Positions 26,848 to 39,273 of a DNA stretch of 64,000 bases are shown piece by piece; position 1 is the stretch's first letter; each line of letters begins with the position of its first letter. A program made the position numbers and the translations under genes. The stretch is from Dyadobacter luticola. GTDB taxonomy: Bacteria > Bacteroidota > Bacteroidia > Cytophagales > Spirosomataceae. Location of the stretch: assembly GCF_005860805.1 (NCBI RefSeq), contig NZ_VCEJ01000004.1:310001-374000 (forward strand), read 5' to 3'. The notes below the pieces were generated by a model. The model worked only from the letters and a program-made list of their open reading frames with translations, made no database searches and was not told the DNA's origin.

Positions 26848-28658
26848 TAATGACTTTCGGCGGTTTCAAACTGCAGCTTGATGAGATTGGCGTAAAGACC
26901 GTTGTCCATGACGGTCAGTTGCTGGTGCGTGCCCGACTCGGCGATGCGGCCCTCGCGGATGACGTAAATCATATCCACTTTCCGGATCGTAGCCAGGCGG
27001 TGGGCGATGACAATGGTCGTGCGGTTTTGCATGAGTTCGTCCAGCGCGATCTGCACCAGCTTTTCAGACTCGGCATCAAGCGAGCTGGTAGCTTCGTCGA
27101 GGATGAGGATTTTAGGGTTTTTCAAAATGGCCCGTGCGATGGCAATGCGCTGACGCTGCCCACCGGAAAGCTTGATACCGCGCTCGCCGACGATGGTTTC
27201 GAACTTTTCAGGGAAGGTATCGATAAATTCAGATGCATGTGCCCGCCTTGCCGCGTCCTGTATTTCTTCGCGCGTGGCCGACGGTTTTCCGTAGGCAATG
27301 TTCTCGTAAATGGTACCGCCAAAAAGCATTACTTCCTGCGGCACGATGGCAATGTTCTTCCGAAGTTCCGAAATGCCAAAAGCCTGCAGCGGTTTGTCGT
27401 CAATGCGTATCTCGCCGGATTGGTGATTATAAAAACGCATCAGCAGCTGCACGATCGTGGATTTTCCCGCACCGCTGTACCCGACGAGCGCGATTTTTTC
27501 ACCTGGATTGATGTGAAAGGATATGCCTTTCAAAACCGGCAAATCGGCTCGTGAAGGGTACGAGAAATGTACATCGTCGTAGGTGATCTCGCCGGTCATG
27601 CGTCCGGCTTCGGCCGTATTGGCTTCTTCTACCGTCACTTCCGGGGTTTCTTCCAGGATTTCAAAAATCCGCTCCGATGCACCGATGACGCGATTTATCT
27701 GCGCATATAAGTCGCTCATACCACTGATGGATGCACCGATAAATGTGGTGTAAAGAATAAAAGTAAACAGATCCGCAAGCCCGAATTCACCGGCTTGTAC
27801 CAACCCGGCACCGTACCAGATCACACCTACGATCCCGCCAAACAAGGCGAAAATGATAAACGAAACAAAACCACCGCGAAACTTGGCCGCGTATAGCGAC
27901 AAATCCACCACTCTTTGCAGGATGGTTTGGTACCGGTTAATTTCGAGCGGTTCGTTGGTAAATGCTTTGACTACATTCACGGACTGCAATGTTTCTTCCA
28001 CCACCACATTCGCGGCAGCGAGCTCGTCCTGCGCTTTTTTAGCCAGTTTCCGCATGTGCCGGCCGAAGAAAACGGACGCTACGACGAGTACCGGAAATGT
28101 GGCCAGCATAAAAAGGGTCAGTTTCCAGGAGGTATAAAAAAGGATTCCGATACCGACAACCAATGTGGCGATCTGCCGGAACATTTCGGCCAGGGTGAAG
28201 GAAAGCAGACCTTGCAGCTGCGACACATCGGAGGTAATGCGGCTCGTGAGCTCCCCGACGCGTCTTTGTTCCAGAAATGCGATGGGCAGTGTGATAATCT
28301 TGCTGAAAACATCCCTCCGGATATTGGTCATCGCCAGCTCGCTGACTTTGGTAAAAAGATAAATCCGGTAGTACGAGAATAATGCCTGGGCTACCAGCAC
28401 AAAAAAGAGGAAGACGGTGATCTGGTTGATCGTATATTGTGATTTACCCTCCACTACCTCAACAATGCTTCCGACGAGTTTCGGAAAAGCCAGCGAGGTG
28501 GCAGTAGAAAGCGCCAGGAACACCATTCCGATGATAAATGTGCCCCGGTAGGGCCGTAGATAGCGCAGCAGGGCGAGTGTGGTTTTCAATCCCTGCCAGC
28601 TCATTTTCTTCACGCCAAGAACAGCCGTCCGGTCACTGCTATTTTCATTATTTGCCAT
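26847..28658 (-). CDS. ABC exporter, fused permease-ATPase (MsbA/BmrA-like)
   Basis: A 603-residue half-transporter working as a homodimer in the cytoplasmic membrane. The six-helix transmembrane domain occupies about residues 30-330. The nucleotide-binding domain has Walker A GYSGAGKST (about 393), the Q-loop in IAIVPQEVMLFGG, signature LSGGQRQRIAIARA, Walker B ILILDEATSSLD and the H-loop IVIAHRL. Lipid A flippase or multidrug export are both possible; sequence alone does not decide. The stop codon overlaps the ATG of the MutS-like gene, so the two are an operon. Confidence 0.9.
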   Translation of the reverse strand: MANNENSSDRTAVLGVKKMSWQGLKTTLALLRYLRPYRGTFIIGMVFLALSTATSLAFPKLVGSIVEVVEGKSQYTINQITVFLFFVLVAQALFSYYRIYLFTKVSELAMTNIRRDVFSKIITLPIAFLEQRRVGELTSRITSDVSQLQGLLSFTLAEMFRQIATLVVGIGILFYTSWKLTLFMLATFPVLVVASVFFGRHMRKLAKKAQDELAAANVVVEETLQSVNVVKAFTNEPLEINRYQTILQRVVDLSLYAAKFRGGFVSFIIFALFGGIVGVIWYGAGLVQAGEFGLADLFTFILYTTFIGASISGMSDLYAQINRVIGASERIFEILEETPEVTVEEANTAEAGRMTGEITYDDVHFSYPSRADLPVLKGISFHINPGEKIALVGYSGAGKSTIVQLLMRFYNHQSGEIRIDDKPLQAFGISELRKNIAIVPQEVMLFGGTIYENIAYGKPSATREEIQDAARRAHASEFIDTFPEKFETIVGERGIKLSGGQRQRIAIARAILKNPKILILDEATSSLDAESEKLVQIALDELMQNRTTIVIAHRLATIRKVDMIYVIREGRIAESGTHQQLTVMDNGLYANLIKLQFETAESH

Positions 28659-28810
28659 TCTTATTCAATTCTTTTTAAACAATATTACAGTGGGTCTTTT
28701 TTGCAAAAACTCAGATTGTAAAAGTAGATAATAAAGTTTATTTTAATTTTTCAAGCTTTCAAGCAACCGTCTTTTTGGTTTGCACGTATAAGTGAAAAAA
28801 AGCGAATAGC

Positions 28811-29380
28811 ATGCCCGAGTATAACTCCGCCGTTCTTCATGAACTACTCGACGGCTGTTTAGAAAAAAACCGCCGCAGTCAGGAGCTGTTGTATAAACAG
28901 TTTTACGGCTATGCTATGAGTATATGTTTACGCTATACACGGAGCCGGGATGAGGCAAAAGAGATTCTAAACGACGGATTTTTAAAGGTTTTTACCAAGC
29001 TGGAAAGCTTCGATCAGAGCCGACCTTTTAAGACCTGGCTGGGACGGATCATGATCAACACAGCGCTGGACCATTACCGGCAGGAAGTGCGCAGGGATGT
29101 GTTTGATGATGTGGAAGTAGCCGACCAGGTGTCTGTTGACGAAACGGTGATCAGTAAACTGGCCCATGAAGAGCTGGTGGCCCTGATCCAGAAACTTACG
29201 CCCTCTTACCGGATTGTATTCAGTTTATCAGTGATCGACGGCTATACACACGAAGAAATTGCAGAGCAGCTGGGTATTTCGGTCGGAGCGTCGAAATCAA
29301 ATTTGTCGCGTGCAAGAGAAAAATTGAGAGAAATGTTATCCAAAATTAATATTGACGACTATGATAGAGTTGCCAGATGA
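28811..29380 (+). CDS. ECF RNA polymerase sigma factor
   Basis: A 189-residue ECF sigma factor. Region 2 reads YGYAMSICLRYTRSRDEAKEILNDGFLKVF and PFKTWLGRIMINTALDHYRQE (about residues 35-100). Region 4 reads LTPSYRIVFSLSVIDGYTHEEIAEQLGISVGASKSNLSRAREKL (about 130-175). Its last 20 bases overlap the start of the next gene, whose product looks like its anti-sigma partner. The pair is therefore a self-contained signalling unit that probably responds to outer membrane state. Confidence 0.93.
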   Translation: MPEYNSAVLHELLDGCLEKNRRSQELLYKQFYGYAMSICLRYTRSRDEAKEILNDGFLKVFTKLESFDQSRPFKTWLGRIMINTALDHYRQEVRRDVFDDVEVADQVSVDETVISKLAHEELVALIQKLTPSYRIVFSLSVIDGYTHEEIAEQLGISVGASKSNLSRAREKLREMLSKINIDDYDRVAR

Positions 29381-30893
29381 CGAACTGGACAAGCTCTTCA
29401 GAAAGTCATCCGAAGAGCTTGATCCACACTTTGACCCAGCAGACTGGGACAGTCTGAAAAAACGGCTTGACCAGCAGGATGGAAAGACTGCGGGCGGCTG
29501 GCTCAAAAAATGGTGGCCGCTGGGAATGCTGCTCCTGCTGATCCCGGCCGGAATCGCATCGTACTACTGGGTGTCTTCCAGAAATGAAGAAGCCAGGAAA
29601 TTGCAGCAGCCGACGGTGACAGCAGCTCCGAAAACCAGTGCGGAGAATGTTACCGAAGCAAATACTGAGGATTTGAACAAAACAGCAGACCGTGAAAAAA
29701 TAACTGGTTCAGAAAAAATAGCAGGTTCGGAAGATGCTGCTTCGGAAAATGCTGATTTTAAAAAGACAATAGATTTAGAAAAAGAAAATAACATTAAAGA
29801 AAGCCCTGCTGTAAAAGTAGAAAAGCCGGTTGCCAGCATTGAGAAACCGGTGAAAGTAAATAGGATTTATCACGATGAGAAGTTAGCAAATAGAATCAAC
29901 AGTAGTTCAAAATCATTGCCCCGGAGCCAATCTAAGGCAGGCGGAGTGTACTTAGAGCCTAACCGCTCAAAGACGGGAGGAGGCGACGGGGCTCTTATTT
30001 TATCCAGTGAAAACAAAAACCTTATAAGCGACTCTAGAAGGACCGTTGCCTCCGAACTTGGGGCAAGGAAGGTAACTGGTCCTGACGGGGTTGGAGCGGA
30101 AGCTGGCAATATTGAAGGTAAAAATCTGGAAGGTGTCTCAAATGTTTCAGAACAAAAACTTTTGATCTCTGCTTCGATGCTTGACGGAAGGTCTTTGACC
30201 TGGAAAAACAGCATTCCTTATCCTGGTATTGTAATAGAACCAAATGATCAGATACGAGCAGAATCTTCGGCCGGATCAAAAGATATTGAGGTGATCGAAT
30301 CACCAAAGTGGGCGATCAGACTAGGTTATTCTCCGGATCTGAGTACGGTAGGTTTCAAGAATTTCACGAAACCAGGCGCTGCCTTTTCATTGCTCGGAGA
30401 ATATGGAATTTCCAAGAGACTATATGTGCAGGCAGGTGTGGTAAGAAGTGTAAAAGATTACTACGCCAATGCCAGTGAGTATAAATTGAATAAATATGTT
30501 ACGGATATCAACACTCCTTATGGGGTAGATGGAACTTGTACCATGTTTGAAATTCCTATCGGAGTAAGGTTTGATATTGCGCAGATGCCACATTCCAGAT
30601 GGTTTGCTGGGACCGGATTTTCATCGTACTATGCTCAGAAGGAGAAGTATACCTATTATTACAAAGAATATAAACATAATCAAAGACCAGGTTGGGAAGG
30701 TAAAACAGGCTTGTTTCTCCTCAGTCACCTGAATGCATCTGTCGGTTATGAGCATACCATCACGAGAAAACTCTCCATCCTGGCCGAGCCGTACGTAAGA
30801 ATCCCTTTGAAAGGGGTTGGTTATGGTAAGGTAAACCTGTTTACGACAGGTGCATGGCTGTCCGTACGTTACACGCCAGCGTTTTACAGGTAA
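29361..30893 (+). CDS. dual-membrane-spanning anti-sigma factor candidate (Dma-like)
   Basis: A 510-residue protein with an unusual layout. Residues 1-48 are a short acidic helical segment (DELDKLFRKSSEELD, then FDPADWDSLKKRL) suited to bind a sigma factor in the cytoplasm. A single hydrophobic helix follows at about 51-71. Next comes a low-complexity linker of about 240 residues rich in S, E, K and P. The last 195 residues (about 314-510) look like an outer membrane beta-barrel, with alternating hydrophobic strands, WAIRLGYSP, aromatic girdles and a terminal SVRYTPAFYR. Proteins of this type were described in Bacteroides thetaiotaomicron as Dma regulators of vesiculation. The start is ATG 29361, overlapping the sigma gene by 20 bases. 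Confidence 0.8.
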   Translation: MIELPDDELDKLFRKSSEELDPHFDPADWDSLKKRLDQQDGKTAGGWLKKWWPLGMLLLLIPAGIASYYWVSSRNEEARKLQQPTVTAAPKTSAENVTEANTEDLNKTADREKITGSEKIAGSEDAASENADFKKTIDLEKENNIKESPAVKVEKPVASIEKPVKVNRIYHDEKLANRINSSSKSLPRSQSKAGGVYLEPNRSKTGGGDGALILSSENKNLISDSRRTVASELGARKVTGPDGVGAEAGNIEGKNLEGVSNVSEQKLLISASMLDGRSLTWKNSIPYPGIVIEPNDQIRAESSAGSKDIEVIESPKWAIRLGYSPDLSTVGFKNFTKPGAAFSLLGEYGISKRLYVQAGVVRSVKDYYANASEYKLNKYVTDINTPYGVDGTCTMFEIPIGVRFDIAQMPHSRWFAGTGFSSYYAQKEKYTYYYKEYKHNQRPGWEGKTGLFLLSHLNASVGYEHTITRKLSILAEPYVRIPLKGVGYGKVNLFTTGAWLSVRYTPAFYR

Positions 30894-30972
30894 GATACTA
30901 GCATTACCTGATACCGGATTTATATCTACTAATTCCACTAATACAGTTTATCTATATACTAAACAGATCACC

Positions 30973-31476
30973 ATGGAGACTCACAAACCAGAAACTATGA
31001 AACGGGGAGAATTCCTGAGAAGCCTTGGGCTTAGTACCTCCACATTGATGGCATTTTATTGCATCGGAACCACCATGACCGCCTGCGGTTCCAGCAGCGA
31101 CAATGACCCTACACCTGACCCGGGGACTGGAACAGGTACAAATGGCATCAGCGGAACAACGACAGGCAGCGCGATCAACTTTACCGTGGATCTTACCAAA
31201 GCTACCGGGCTAGCCGCCGCCGGAGGTTTTCAGGTAATCGGCGATACGATTGTGGCACATACCGCCAGCGGATCATACGTGGCGCTTTCGAAAACGTGTA
31301 CACATGAGGGTACTACCATCGGGTTCCGTCCAGCGCAAAACGATTTTAGGTGTCCAAATCATGGTTCTGAATTTTCTACAACCGGTGCGGTAGAAGAAGG
31401 ACCTGCCACAACTGCCCTCAAAGCCTACAAAACGGCGCTGTCTACCGACGGAAATACACTTACAGTTACAGCTTAA
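30973..31476 (+). CDS. Rieske [2Fe-2S] lipoprotein-like protein
   Basis: A 167-residue exported Rieske protein. The cluster ligands are C109 and H111 in CTHEG and C127 and H130 in CPNHGS, with 15 residues between, which is the normal Rieske pattern. The N-terminus (KRGEFLRSLGLSTSTLMAF) resembles the export signals of Bacteroidota redox proteins and ends in TMTACGSS, a possible lipobox. A linker rich in D, P, T and G follows, so the domain is probably tethered to a membrane in the periplasm. I start at ATG 30973; an upstream frame overlaps the barrel gene end. The gene leads an operon with the DUF5777 and YceI genes. Confidence 0.88.
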   Translation: METHKPETMKRGEFLRSLGLSTSTLMAFYCIGTTMTACGSSSDNDPTPDPGTGTGTNGISGTTTGSAINFTVDLTKATGLAAAGGFQVIGDTIVAHTASGSYVALSKTCTHEGTTIGFRPAQNDFRCPNHGSEFSTTGAVEEGPATTALKAYKTALSTDGNTLTVTA

Positions 31477-31489
31477 ACTGCACATCTTT

Positions 31490-32380
31490 ATGAAGTCACT
31501 CCGCCTGATAGTGTTGCTGATTTGCTCAGCAACAGGTGCTTACGCACAAGATGATTTATTAAATGAGCTTTCCAAGCAGGATAGTTCGCAAAAAGTACCG
31601 GTTACCGCCACATTCAAATCGACGCGGGTTGTCAACGGACAATCGGTGGAGACGATGAAGAAAAAGCACATGGACTTCCGGATCTCGCATCGTTTCGGAA
31701 AGCTGAATTCCGGCGCGTACCAGTTTTTTGGGCTAGACCAGGCGACGATGCGACTAGGATTTGAGTACGGGCTCACCGACGATTTCATGATCGGGGTAGG
31801 ACGCAGCACGAACCAGAAAGCCTATGATTTTTTGGGGAAGTTGAAATTGCTGAAACAAAGTTCAGGCGCGGGCGCTATGCCCATTTCGGTGACGGCGTTT
31901 GGTAGTCTGGCGATTGCTACCCTCAACAAAGAGCTCGAATTTCAGGATAAGATCACCTACACTGCGCAGATCCTGATTGCCCGGAAATTCGGAGAAAGGC
32001 TTTCGCTGCAACTTTCACCAAGCTTTTTGCACCGGAATCATCCGGATGTAACCGGCGACGAAAAGGTGCTGCTCGCGATGGGAATCGGCGGGCGGTACAA
32101 GATCTCGAAACGGGTATCTATCAATGGTGAGTATTTTTATACGGCCAGAGAAAAAAATACGCAGACCGCGCCTTACTACGATTCCATGTCGTTCGGGGTG
32201 GATATCGAAACCGGCGGGCACGTTTTCCAGCTGCATTTTACTAACTCGCTGGGAATGATTGAAAAGCAATTCATCGGCGAGACGGCGGGGAGCTGGGGCA
32301 AAGGCGACATTCACTACGGTTTCAACCTGTCGCGGACATTCAGCTTCGATAAAAAGAATAAAAGAGTATCCAACAACTGA
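31490..32380 (+). CDS. DUF5777 family beta-barrel outer membrane protein
   Basis: A 296-residue exported protein with a cleavable signal (residues 1-19, ending AYAQ). The sequence then shows repeated amphipathic strands (MDFRISHRFGKLN, ATMRLGFEYGLTDDFMIGVGRS, YKISKRVSINGEYFYTA, VFQLHFTNSLGMIE) as in DUF5777 proteins, predicted outer membrane barrels. It begins 13 bases after the Rieske gene and ends 14 bases before the YceI gene. The three-gene set suggests a periplasmic electron or lipid/quinone handling function, but no direct evidence of substrate is visible. Confidence 0.85.
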   Translation: MKSLRLIVLLICSATGAYAQDDLLNELSKQDSSQKVPVTATFKSTRVVNGQSVETMKKKHMDFRISHRFGKLNSGAYQFFGLDQATMRLGFEYGLTDDFMIGVGRSTNQKAYDFLGKLKLLKQSSGAGAMPISVTAFGSLAIATLNKELEFQDKITYTAQILIARKFGERLSLQLSPSFLHRNHPDVTGDEKVLLAMGIGGRYKISKRVSINGEYFYTAREKNTQTAPYYDSMSFGVDIETGGHVFQLHFTNSLGMIEKQFIGETAGSWGKGDIHYGFNLSRTFSFDKKNKRVSNN

Positions 32381-32394
32381 CCAACTAACAAACT

Positions 32395-32961
32395 ATGAAA
32401 CTGCATTTGAGTCGCGCGGTCATGCTTACCGTGCTCAGTATCGCTTTGTGTTCTGGTAGTGTTTTCGCCCAGGGAGGCATGTTTTCGACTTCATCCGGCT
32501 TTACGCGTTTCATATCGGCAACACCTTTGGAGAATGTGGATGCGAAGAATAACAAATGTCAGGTGATCCTGAATACGGCCAACAATCAGCTCGCGATCCG
32601 GATGAACATGCGCGATTTTGATTTTCCCAATAAATTAATGCAGGAACATTTCAATGAAAACTACATTGAATCGGCCAAATACCCGACGGCCACATTCAGC
32701 GGTACGATTGACAAGGCTCCTGATTATTCAAAAGACGGAGAATACGACGCCTCGGCAACCGGAAAATTCACCGTGCACGGCGTGACGAAAGAGCGGACGA
32801 TCAAAGGAAAAATGAAGATTGAGGGCGGAAAAATCACAATTACTTCTGAATTTGAAGTACCTCTGACCGATCACAAAATCGAAGTGCCACAGGTGGTTTT
32901 TGTGAAAATCGCGCAGATTATCACGGTGAAGACGGAATACGCGCTTTCGCCGAAGAAATAA
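32395..32961 (+). CDS. YceI family periplasmic lipocalin-like protein
   Basis: A 188-residue secreted protein with a signal peptide (residues 1-25, ending VFAQ) and a YceI-like beta-barrel that in characterised members binds a polyisoprenoid. Typical pieces are RMNMRDFDFPNKLMQEHFNENYIESAKYPTATFSG, TGKFTVHGVTKERTIKG and ITSEFEVPLTDHKIEVP. It is the last gene of the Rieske operon and is followed by a strong terminator shared with the convergent beta-galactosidase gene. Confidence 0.92.
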   Translation: MKLHLSRAVMLTVLSIALCSGSVFAQGGMFSTSSGFTRFISATPLENVDAKNNKCQVILNTANNQLAIRMNMRDFDFPNKLMQEHFNENYIESAKYPTATFSGTIDKAPDYSKDGEYDASATGKFTVHGVTKERTIKGKMKIEGGKITITSEFEVPLTDHKIEVPQVVFVKIAQIITVKTEYALSPKK

Positions 32962-32969
32962 AGCAATCA

Positions 32970-33007
32970 AAAAGCCGGATCTGACCGATGTGTTAGGTCC
33001 GGCTTTT
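32970..33007. terminator. bidirectional terminator between yceI-type gene and beta-galactosidase gene
   Basis: AAAAGCCGGA (32970-32979) pairs with TCCGGCTTTT (32998-33007), with T-runs on both strands. It lies 8 bases after the YceI gene stop and 3 bases from the end of the convergent beta-galactosidase gene, serving both transcripts. Confidence 0.9.
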
Positions 33008-33010
33008 TGT

Positions 33011-36481
<3,471 letters not shown>

Positions 36482-36501
36482 TCAGGATCTAATTCAAATG
36501 T

Positions 36502-37269
36502 ATGCTTTTAGCCGTCGACGTGGGTAATACCGACACTGTTTTTGGACTGTACCAATTTGGAAACTGGGAGCATATATGGCGTACGCGCTCGCTGGTGCAG
36601 GAAAATGAGGTACATTATGAGTCGAAGCTGCGGCTGCATTTCCTGGAAGCGGGATTATGGTTTGGCGATGTGGAAACCGTGGTTTTGTGCAGCGTAGTAC
36701 CCGCCCTGACGCCGGTGATCCAGCGCATGTTACGGACGATGTTTGGGGAAGATATCATTGTGGTAGGCCCCGAAATTTATCCCGCACTCAGCATTGAAAT
36801 CGACCATCCCCACGAGATTGGCGCCGATCTGATTGCCAATGCCGTAGCGGTAAGTAACAGGTACAAAGAGAATTGCGTGGTGGTAGACTTCGGTACCGCG
36901 CTGACATTCACGACGGTTTCAAAAGAAAGCAAAATATTGGGCGTGGCAATCCTGCCTGGTTTGGTGACAGCTGTAAAAGCTTTATTTGCTAATACCGCCC
37001 AGCTCCCGGAAGTCCCGCTGCAACTACCTGCTACTGCGATTGGTAAAAACACTACTGAGGCGATCCAGGCCGGAATTTTATTGGGTTATGAAGGTTTGGT
37101 AAAATCATTATTAGCCCGCATCCGCGCTGAGCTGGGCGGTGAATGTATCGCCGTAGCCACCGGCGGGTTATCCTCGATCATCGAAACCTTGCAGGATGAA
37201 TTTGTAGAAATCGACCGGAAACTCACATTGGACGGCCTGCGTATTATCGGCGAAAGCTTGCAAGCCTAG
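36502..37269 (+). CDS. coaX: type III pantothenate kinase
   Basis: First enzyme of coenzyme A synthesis, phosphorylating pantothenate; the type III form is cytoplasmic and feedback-insensitive. The 255 residues contain the ASKHA start VDVGNTDTVFGLY (residues 5-17), the pantothenate-site HEIGADLIANAVA and the phosphate-2 motif VVDFGTALTFT, plus GLVTAVKALFANTAQLPEV. Length is normal. The stop codon overlaps that of the convergent gene in a shared CTAG. A TAATTTG element 23 bases upstream of the ATG, with TTTTTTG 23 bases further up, could be its promoter. Confidence 0.96.
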   Translation: MLLAVDVGNTDTVFGLYQFGNWEHIWRTRSLVQENEVHYESKLRLHFLEAGLWFGDVETVVLCSVVPALTPVIQRMLRTMFGEDIIVVGPEIYPALSIEIDHPHEIGADLIANAVAVSNRYKENCVVVDFGTALTFTTVSKESKILGVAILPGLVTAVKALFANTAQLPEVPLQLPATAIGKNTTEAIQAGILLGYEGLVKSLLARIRAELGGECIAVATGGLSSIIETLQDEFVEIDRKLTLDGLRIIGESLQA

Positions 37270-37661
37270 CTTTTAAAGATTCCGTCTTTTATTTGTTCCA
37301 AAAATTCTACGGGCTGGTTGTACAGGTAAGTCCAGCATGCAATTTCCCCGCCACTTTCCAATGTGACCGGAATGATTTTGCGGACGTACAAACTGGCATT
37401 TTCGTCTTCCAGCACATCCTCATATTCGTCCAGCTCCTTCCAGATTTCCTGTGCATGCAGCCGGTAAATTTCTCCGTACACTTTCGTTTTTTCCAAAACA
37501 TTAAAAACCGCACCGGGATACCAGCTGATCCGGTACAGTTTTCCGGTAAATGTACCTCTGCCAATAAAGCTGGAATTTGACCTTAATTTCTCCGAAAAAG
37601 GATTCTCGAAGCTGCTCATCAATGTTCCGTAGGTAAAAAAATAGGGGCTTTCCGGGACCAT
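37266..37661 (-). CDS. gamma-glutamylcyclotransferase-like (AIG2/GGCT) protein
   Basis: A 131-residue protein of the GGCT/AIG2 fold. The start motif FFTYGTLMSSFENPF has the Y-G-(T/S)-L substrate loop typical of the family. A middle segment (WYPGAVFNVLEKTKVYGEIYRLHAQEIWKELDEYED) carries the expected acidic catalytic residue in ELDEYE. Substrate is unknown; family members act on gamma-glutamyl peptides or amines. I start at MVPESPYFF (37661) because the 22 residues upstream do not fit the fold. Its last four bases overlap the end of coaX. Confidence 0.85.
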   Translation of the reverse strand: MVPESPYFFTYGTLMSSFENPFSEKLRSNSSFIGRGTFTGKLYRISWYPGAVFNVLEKTKVYGEIYRLHAQEIWKELDEYEDVLEDENASLYVRKIIPVTLESGGEIACWTYLYNQPVEFLEQIKDGIFKS

Positions 37662-37805
37662 ATTTTGATTTAAAATTGAAATTAACCCAACATTAAGAAT
37701 TAGAACTTTTCCATTCTCATGCCACAAGACTATTAAATGTAATGATATGGTCGTGTATTTTTCCTATATTTACAAGTATAGCGTTTCATATTACCTATTA
37801 AAGTT

Positions 37806-39266
37806 ATGTACGAAAAGAACCTTGGTACAAAACAAAAAGCACTGAGAATTAACCTGGATCGGCGGATTTACGGTTCTTTCGCTGAAATCGGGGCTGGTCA
37901 GGAAACAGCAGCTTATTTTTTTAAGGCAGGCGGGGCGTCGGGAACGGTTGCGAAAACGATGTCTGCCTATGATATGACATTCAGTGACGCGATTTACGGG
38001 ACGGAAGAGGGCGGCAGGTATGTGGTGGAATCGCGGCTGATGAAAATGCTCAACCGGGAATATAACCTGGTCGAAAAACGACTTTCGGAAAAACGCGGCG
38101 AAGACAGTCAGTTCTTTGCTTTCGCGAATACAGTAGTAGCACTCAACTTTCAGAAAACCAACGAATCACACGGCTGGATAGGCCTGCAGTTCCAGCTCAC
38201 GCCGATGGGGCCGACCAATTACGTCGTGATCCACGTGCGGATGCGGGACGATGAGAATATTTTGCAGCAGCAGGCACTGGGCATCATTGGGGTGAACCTG
38301 ATGTACGGCTGTTTTTTTTATTACAAATCACCTGAAATCCTGCTGCTTTCGCTGATGGACGACCTGACGACGGATCGTATCGAAATCGATATGGTACGTT
38401 TCAGCGGGCCAGATTTTTCGAGGGTGGACAACCGGCTAATGAGCCTTCGTCTGGTGAAAAATGGGTTTACAGATGCGGCGCTGTTCGGTAGCGATGGGGG
38501 CGTGCTGCAACCTTCGGAGGCCTTATACAAAAAGCATATCCTCATGATGAGAGGCCGTCTGCGGCCGATCACGAATGTGCATATTGACCTGATCAGCAAT
38601 GGTACGAAGCAATTTCTGGCCGAGCCGGATGTCGACGAATCGAAAGTGGTGCTGATTTCGGAACTTACATTGCATAACCTCAAAGCGGGCGACCGCGACA
38701 TTGACGAAAAGGATTTTCTCGACCGCGTCGATATTCTTTGCTCGCTGGGCCACATGGTAATGATCTCGAATCACCATGAATATTATAAGCTCGTGTCATT
38801 CTTGTCGAGGCTTACCAAATTAAAGGCAGGGTTGCTGCTGGGAAGTCCGAGTTTGCAGGATATTTTTGAAGAAAAACATTATGAATTTCTTCCGGGAGGT
38901 ATCCTGGAATCTTTCGCAACATTGTTTAGCAGGAAGGTTAAGTTGTTCATTTACCCTACATTACAACCCGACGGTTCGGTTTACAGCTGCGAGAATTTTG
39001 TGGTACCCGATCATTTGCGGCCTTTGTTCCAGTATCTGATTATTAATGATAAAATCGAGGATATCCGGAATTATAACAAAGAGCGGATGCACATTACCAC
39101 CGATTTTGTTTTGGAAAAAATAAAACGTGGCGAGCCTGGCTGGGAAGAACTCGTGCCGGAAAACGTGGCAAAAATCATCAAGGAAAAGTCACTTTTCGGA
39201 CTGCCCAGCGAAGATAATTATGCGGATACGGTGACGCAGATTCATCAGGCTGTTGGGAATTTATAA
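37806..39266 (+). CDS. conserved protein of unknown function, 486 aa
   Basis: A soluble-looking 486-residue protein without signal peptide or clear membrane helix. It has no catalytic motif that I can name. Notable segments are KTMSAYDMTFSDAIYGTEEGGRYVVE, SQFFAFANTVVALNF, HGWIGLQFQL, SGPDFSRVDNRLMSLRLV and GSPSLQDIFEEKHYEFLPGGILESF. From memory, homologues in Cytophagales and cyanobacteria sometimes carry the label nicotinate- or nicotinamide-nucleotide adenylyltransferase. I see no HxGH-type nucleotidyltransferase signature, so I do not adopt it. It stands alone and is followed by a repeat-rich intergenic region. Confidence 0.8.
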   Translation: MYEKNLGTKQKALRINLDRRIYGSFAEIGAGQETAAYFFKAGGASGTVAKTMSAYDMTFSDAIYGTEEGGRYVVESRLMKMLNREYNLVEKRLSEKRGEDSQFFAFANTVVALNFQKTNESHGWIGLQFQLTPMGPTNYVVIHVRMRDDENILQQQALGIIGVNLMYGCFFYYKSPEILLLSLMDDLTTDRIEIDMVRFSGPDFSRVDNRLMSLRLVKNGFTDAALFGSDGGVLQPSEALYKKHILMMRGRLRPITNVHIDLISNGTKQFLAEPDVDESKVVLISELTLHNLKAGDRDIDEKDFLDRVDILCSLGHMVMISNHHEYYKLVSFLSRLTKLKAGLLLGSPSLQDIFEEKHYEFLPGGILESFATLFSRKVKLFIYPTLQPDGSVYSCENFVVPDHLRPLFQYLIINDKIEDIRNYNKERMHITTDFVLEKIKRGEPGWEELVPENVAKIIKEKSLFGLPSEDNYADTVTQIHQAVGNL

Positions 39267-39273
39267 GGTTTTT

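Noticed and set aside
29352-29360. Upstream TTG start for the dual-membrane anti-sigma gene
   Set aside because: The ATG three codons downstream gives the same protein with a standard start and is adequate.
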